This document shows, piece by piece, positions 60,420-64,000 of a DNA stretch of 64,000 bases. Positions within the stretch are counted from its first letter, which is position 1, and each line of letters opens with the position of its first letter. A program made the translations under genes and the position numbers. The notes under the pieces are model-generated. The model was not told the origin of the DNA and searched no databases. It saw only the letters and a program-made list of their open reading frames with translations. This DNA comes from Chloroflexota bacterium (GTDB lineage Bacteria; Chloroflexota; Ktedonobacteria; Ktedonobacterales; JADMIN01), in contig JAJPKE010000037.1 of assembly GCA_021323855.1 (NCBI GenBank), forward strand, positions 124,001 through 188,000. The letters run 5' to 3'.

Positions 60420-61241
60420 ATGGAGGAGAGAACGGTGCAAGGGATAGATGCGAAACAGGCGAAACAGGCGAAACAGGCGAATCAGGCGAATCAGACCCAT
60501 CGAATACAGCCGTTGAGTGGAACAGTGGCGTTGGTGACGGGCGCCGGCAGCGGACTGGGAGAGGCGACAGCGAGCGCCTTTGCCGCCGCCGGTGGCTCCG
60601 TCGCCTGTGTAGATGTCAATGAACGGGCGGCGATTCGCACGTGCCAGCAGTTGAGCGTGTGGGATGTGCCGTCGCTGGCGCTCGGCTGTGATGTCTCTGA
60701 TGCAGCGCAGGTAAACCGCACGGTAGAAACCGCCGTCAACCGGCTGGGTCGGCTCGATTTTCTTGTCAATTGCGCAGCCGTGGACTTCACGTATTCGATT
60801 GAGGACCTGACCATCGAGCAGTGGGATACTGAGCTTGCGGTCAATCTACGCGGGCCATTCTTGCTGGCGAAGGCGGCCTTTCCCATCATGCGGGCGCAGG
60901 GTGGCGGGCATATCGTCAATATCGCTTCGACCGCCGCGCTACGGGCATGGCCCAACGCCTCCGCCTACCATGCGTCCAAATGGGGGGTGTTGGGGTTCAG
61001 CCGTGCGCTTGGCACAGAAGGACGCCAGTATGGTATTCGCGTGACGACTGTTATTCCCGGTGGCATGCGGACGCATTTCTTTGACCGCTTTGCCGAGCAA
61101 GGCATCCCGCTGCCTGATGCGAGCAATCTGCAAGACCCGGCACAGGTAGCGCAGGTGATTCTGATGGCGGTTACGATGCCACCGCAGTCGGTAATTCAGG
61201 AAATCCTGGTGACGCCGCCGACGGAAACGAGCTGGCCCTGA
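60420..61241 (+). CDS. Classical short-chain dehydrogenase/reductase with repeat-derived N-terminus
   Basis: This 273-residue SDR has the cofactor motif VTGAGSGLGEATASAFA (from about 39), the NAAVD-like NCAAVD, and the catalytic Ser, Tyr and Lys in IASTAAL and SAYHASKWG. Residues 11-26 are a Lys/Gln/Ala repeat (AKQAKQAKQANQANQ) created by a 9-bp tandem repeat; family members lack this. It is a classical SDR, not the extended HldD epimerase type. It could make a keto or deoxy sugar, or reduce an unrelated metabolite. Position between a GT4 and the carbamoyltransferase suggests sugar tailoring. Confidence 0.87.
   Translation: MEERTVQGIDAKQAKQAKQANQANQTHRIQPLSGTVALVTGAGSGLGEATASAFAAAGGSVACVDVNERAAIRTCQQLSVWDVPSLALGCDVSDAAQVNRTVETAVNRLGRLDFLVNCAAVDFTYSIEDLTIEQWDTELAVNLRGPFLLAKAAFPIMRAQGGGHIVNIASTAALRAWPNASAYHASKWGVLGFSRALGTEGRQYGIRVTTVIPGGMRTHFFDRFAEQGIPLPDASNLQDPAQVAQVILMAVTMPPQSVIQEILVTPPTETSWP
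60450..60494 (+). repeat. 9-bp tandem repeat in the SDR gene
   Basis: Five units, three GCGAAACAG then two GCGAATCAG, run without gaps from 60450 to 60494 and are read as Ala-Lys/Asn-Gln. The unit GCGAATCAG is identical to units in the NRAMP-like gene at 49648-49665, there read one base out of register. Confidence 0.92.
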
Positions 61242-61319
61242 TTTTTGGTGCCCGGATGTAGTGCAGAGAGCGATGTGGAGAGTGTATGAGACGCACGGAG
61301 ATACCACAGGAGGTGGGGT

Positions 61320-63047
61320 ATGTACGTTATTGGCATCAATGCCGCCTATCACGATTCAGCGGCTTGCCTTGTGCGCGATGGTGTCGTCATCGCCGCCGCC
61401 GAGGAGGAACGCTTTACACACGTCAAGCATGGCAAGCGTCCGATTCCGTTTTCCACCTATGAGTTGCCCTACCATGCAATAGACTATTGTCTCCGCGAGG
61501 CTGGCATTACGCTGGCGGATGTCGCTCATGTGGCCTACTCATACGATCCCTATTTGCTGCTTGGCCCGCATTGCGCAGAGGCGACCATCACGCTGCCATT
61601 GGAGCCGAGCGCACATCCGACGCCTGCCGAATGGGAGGCCGCATGGGACCCGCTCTTTCTCTCATCCATCGTCAATGCGCCACGCCAGCTCGCGGGTGGC
61701 GCGCCATTGCATCTACAAGCGCGCTTTCGCGGCGTCTCCGCTGATGGTCCGTTCCAATGGCACTTTGTCGAGCATCACATCGCGCACGCGGCGAGCGCCT
61801 TCCACGCCTCGCCGTTCACCGAAGCAACAGTGCTGACGCTGGACGGACGTGGTGAACGGGCTACCACCAGCTATCACCTGGGAAATGGCAACCAGTTGGA
61901 GCGTCTGGGTCAGGTCAATTTTCCGCATTCACTCGGCCTGCTTTATGAGCAGGTGACTGGCTACCTGGGCTTCCTGCCATCTTCTGATGAGTACAAGGTT
62001 ATGGCGCTCGCTTCATATGGCAACCCCGTATATCTCGATGAGTTCCGCAGCATGATTCATCTTGGCGAGCGCGGTCAGTACACGATTGACCCTTTGCGCC
62101 TGGAGGAGCGGTTTGGCCCGGCACGCTTGAGAGGTGGACCATTGGAGCAGCGCCATTATGATATCGCGCGTTCGCTTCAGATGGCGCTGGAAGAAAGTGC
62201 GCTTGCGCTTGCCAGTTGGCTGGCGGATGCAACGCAGCAGGAGCGTCTTTGCATGGCGGGCGGTGTGGCGCTCAATTGTGTGATGAACGCCAAACTGCGT
62301 GATAGTGGACTCTTCCGGGACATCTGGGTGCAACCGGCGGCGGGCGATGCGGGCACGGCGCTGGGCGCGGCGCTTTGGATTGATGCGCAGGAACGTCGTA
62401 GCGACGAGCGCCGCTATCAGATGAATCATGCGTTTCTTGGGCCGGCTTACAGTGATGAGGAAATCGAGCAGTTCTTACGTTGGACGAAGGTGCCGTATCG
62501 CCGGCTGAACCATGTGGTAGAAGAGGCGGCTGATCTCCTGGCAGCCGATAAAATTATTGGCTGGTATCAGGGACGTATGGAGTTTGGTCCCCGGGCGCTG
62601 GGCGCGCGTTCGATTCTGGCGTCGCCCATCCGCGCTTCGATGCAGGCGCGGCTCAACGACATCAAAGACCGTGAGGATTTTCGCCCGGTGGCGCCGGTGG
62701 TTCTCGAAGAAGAGGCGCCGCAGTGGTTCGCTGGCGCGCATGAATCGCCGTTTATGCTCTTTGTCTACGATGTGTTGCCCGACAAAGCCGACCGCATTCC
62801 CGCCGTGCGGCATGTGGACGGAACAGCGCGCATCCAGACGATCAACCGCCAGCAGAACGCGCTCTATTACGACTTGGTACGCGCCTTTCACGCGCGCACC
62901 GGCGTGCCGGTCCTCATCAATACGTCGTTCAACACCCGTGGAGAGCCTATCGTCTGCACGCCACGTGATGCCGTCGAGTGCTTCTGGACCTCGCCGCTCG
63001 ATGCGCTGGTGATCGGTTCGTTCCTGCTCGAAAAGAGCGGGCAATGA
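61320..63047 (+). CDS. Carbamoyltransferase, NodU/CmcH family
   Basis: This 575-residue enzyme transfers a carbamoyl group from carbamoyl phosphate to a hydroxyl via carbamoyl-adenylate. The N-terminal Kae1-like domain opens VIGINAAYHDSAACLVRDG and carries the metal-site histidines in EHHIAHAASAFHASPF. The C-terminal domain has GRMEFGPRALGARSILASP and NTSFNTRGEPIVCTPRDAVECF. Length and motif order are normal. In the LPS core of Pseudomonas a heptose carries a 7-O-carbamoyl group, so a carbamoylated heptose is a natural guess here next to hldE and the GT9 genes. Its stop overlaps an ATG of the next frame. Confidence 0.9.
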   Translation: MYVIGINAAYHDSAACLVRDGVVIAAAEEERFTHVKHGKRPIPFSTYELPYHAIDYCLREAGITLADVAHVAYSYDPYLLLGPHCAEATITLPLEPSAHPTPAEWEAAWDPLFLSSIVNAPRQLAGGAPLHLQARFRGVSADGPFQWHFVEHHIAHAASAFHASPFTEATVLTLDGRGERATTSYHLGNGNQLERLGQVNFPHSLGLLYEQVTGYLGFLPSSDEYKVMALASYGNPVYLDEFRSMIHLGERGQYTIDPLRLEERFGPARLRGGPLEQRHYDIARSLQMALEESALALASWLADATQQERLCMAGGVALNCVMNAKLRDSGLFRDIWVQPAAGDAGTALGAALWIDAQERRSDERRYQMNHAFLGPAYSDEEIEQFLRWTKVPYRRLNHVVEEAADLLAADKIIGWYQGRMEFGPRALGARSILASPIRASMQARLNDIKDREDFRPVAPVVLEEEAPQWFAGAHESPFMLFVYDVLPDKADRIPAVRHVDGTARIQTINRQQNALYYDLVRAFHARTGVPVLINTSFNTRGEPIVCTPRDAVECFWTSPLDALVIGSFLLEKSGQ

Positions 63048-63070
63048 CATACGCATGGAGGCGCAACGAG

Positions 63071-64000
63071 ATGCCTGTGGATGTTTCTGTCGTCGTGCCA
63101 ACCTATAAGCGGGTGGACCTGCTGGTGCGCTGCCTCGCTGCGTTGATCCGGCAGGACTATCCGCCGACCGGCTACGAAATTATTGTCGCAGACGATGCCG
63201 CCTGTCCTATCACCAGGCAGAGGGTGGATAGACTGGCGCAACGGGTGTGCGCGCAACGAGCATGTGCTCCTGCTTTACGCTATCTTCCTGTTGTGGGTCA
63301 ACATGGACCTGCTGCCGCCCGTAATGCTGGCTGGCGTGCTGCATGCGGGCGCTACATCGCCTTTACCGACGATGATACCATCCCCGATCTGAGTTGGCTG
63401 CGCGCTGGCGTGGCGGCGCTGGCGAATGGCGCGGATGGTGCAGCCGGGCGTGTCATTGTTCCGCTCCCACCGCAGCCAAGCGACTATGAACGCGATGTCT
63501 CGCGACTGATGGAAGGAAAGTTCGTAACTGCAAATTGCTTCTATCGCCGCGACTTGCTGGAAGCTGTTGGCGGTTTTGATGAGCGATTTGCGGTTGCCTG
63601 GCGCGAGGATAGTGACCTCTTCTTTACACTGATAAGCCGTGGCGCATGCCTCGTCAACGTCCCTGATGCTATCGTCGAGCATCCCATTCGTCCGGCGCGC
63701 TGGGGCATGAGCATTTGTCAGCAGCGCAAGTCGTTCTACAATGCGCTGCTCTATAAAAAGCACCCATATGCTTACCGCCGGTATATTCAGGCCACACCAC
63801 CCTGGCACTATTACGGCATCGTGGTAGCGCTTGGTCTCCTCATCGTGGCGCTGTTGAGCTGGGATGTACCTCTCGCTATCGTGGCGGCGTCCACCTGGCT
63901 GCTGCTCACCGGGCGTTTCTGCCTGCGGCGGCTACGCGGTACTTCGCATGCGTTGCCGCATATCCTCGAAATGGCCGTCACCTCGGCTCTCATCCCGCTA
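63071..64000 (+). CDS. Glycosyltransferase family 2 (right edge, C-terminus missing)
   Basis: The frame is open from the ATG at 63071 (GGAGG nine bases upstream) to the window end, giving 310 residues; an in-frame ATG at 63044 overlaps the carbamoyltransferase stop. The GT-A pattern is clear: SVVVPTYKRVDLLVRCLAAL, EIIVADD, ARNAGWRAACGRYIAFTDDD with the DxD motif, and FDERFAVAWREDSDLFFTL. Two hydrophobic segments appear near residues 255-290, so the full protein probably has membrane helices. It continues the heptose-glycan operon. Confidence 0.85.
   Translation, partial: MPVDVSVVVPTYKRVDLLVRCLAALIRQDYPPTGYEIIVADDAACPITRQRVDRLAQRVCAQRACAPALRYLPVVGQHGPAAARNAGWRAACGRYIAFTDDDTIPDLSWLRAGVAALANGADGAAGRVIVPLPPQPSDYERDVSRLMEGKFVTANCFYRRDLLEAVGGFDERFAVAWREDSDLFFTLISRGACLVNVPDAIVEHPIRPARWGMSICQQRKSFYNALLYKKHPYAYRRYIQATPPWHYYGIVVALGLLIVALLSWDVPLAIVAASTWLLLTGRFCLRRLRGTSHALPHILEMAVTSALIPL

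Noticed and set aside
60450-60494. CRISPR-like array
   Set aside because: The 9-bp units are contiguous without spacers and lie inside a coding sequence, so this is a simple tandem repeat.
60420-61241. Assignment as the missing heptose epimerase HldD
   Set aside because: The gene encodes a classical short SDR with an IAST/YHASK site and 273 residues, not an extended epimerase-type SDR.

Overview
The window looks like a chromosomal segment of a moderately GC-rich bacterium. Starts are ATG and GTG with GGAGG-type ribosome sites, many genes are joined by 4-base ATGA/GTGA overlaps, and both strands are packed. The gene mix suggests Chloroflexota, perhaps Ktedonobacteria: DesK/NarL and OmpR-type two-component parts, large secreted proteins with Ig-like and lectin-like modules, several PST-type glycan genes, and no lipid A or outer-membrane genes. 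That assignment is an inference, since no marker gene is present. No rRNA, tRNA, CRISPR array, transposase or phage gene was found.

Region 1 (1-18.4 kb) is catabolic. The minus-strand run contains 3-oxoadipate CoA-transferase (catI, catJ), a GntR/FadR-type regulator with an operator-like palindrome on its own promoter, a 3-hydroxyisobutyrate-dehydrogenase-like enzyme, a two-gene E1 plus E2 of a 2-oxoacid dehydrogenase split by an odd M24-family protein, a complete branched-chain-amino-acid-type ABC importer (livK, H, M, G, F) and the start of an alpha/beta hydrolase. On the plus strand lie a divergent MFS transporter and a 4-coumarate:CoA-ligase-like enzyme, followed by a response regulator. 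Together they read as uptake, activation and degradation of an organic acid or aromatic compound feeding acetyl- and succinyl-CoA.

Region 2 (19-34.8 kb) is an exopolysaccharide locus on the plus strand: flavoprotein, ATP-grasp enzyme, a flippase fused to a hexapeptide acyltransferase, Wzz-like and CpsD-like chain-length proteins, a 44-residue membrane protein, a Wzy/O-antigen-ligase-like polymerase, three glycosyltransferases, an acetyltransferase, an atypical polysaccharide deacetylase and a methyltransferase.

Region 3 (35-52.5 kb) holds a 1360-residue secreted repeat protein, a membrane protein, a DesK/NarL-like two-component pair, and a minus-strand operon (aminotransferase, Gfo/Idh oxidoreductase, FemAB-like protein, and a glycosidase-discoidin-SGNH fusion). 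It also holds a priming sugar transferase, a DUF2231 membrane protein, an NRAMP-like transporter and a CdaR/PucR-like regulator.

Region 4 (52.8-64 kb) is a heptose-glycan operon: gmhA, gmhB, hldE, two GT9 heptosyltransferase-like genes, further glycosyltransferases, an SDR and a NodU/CmcH carbamoyltransferase. The right-edge glycosyltransferase is cut by the window. This resembles an LPS inner-core locus but without lipid A genes here. Short tandem repeats of 9, 10 and 24 bp are scattered through regions 3 and 4, and one 9-bp unit recurs in two unrelated genes in different reading frames.
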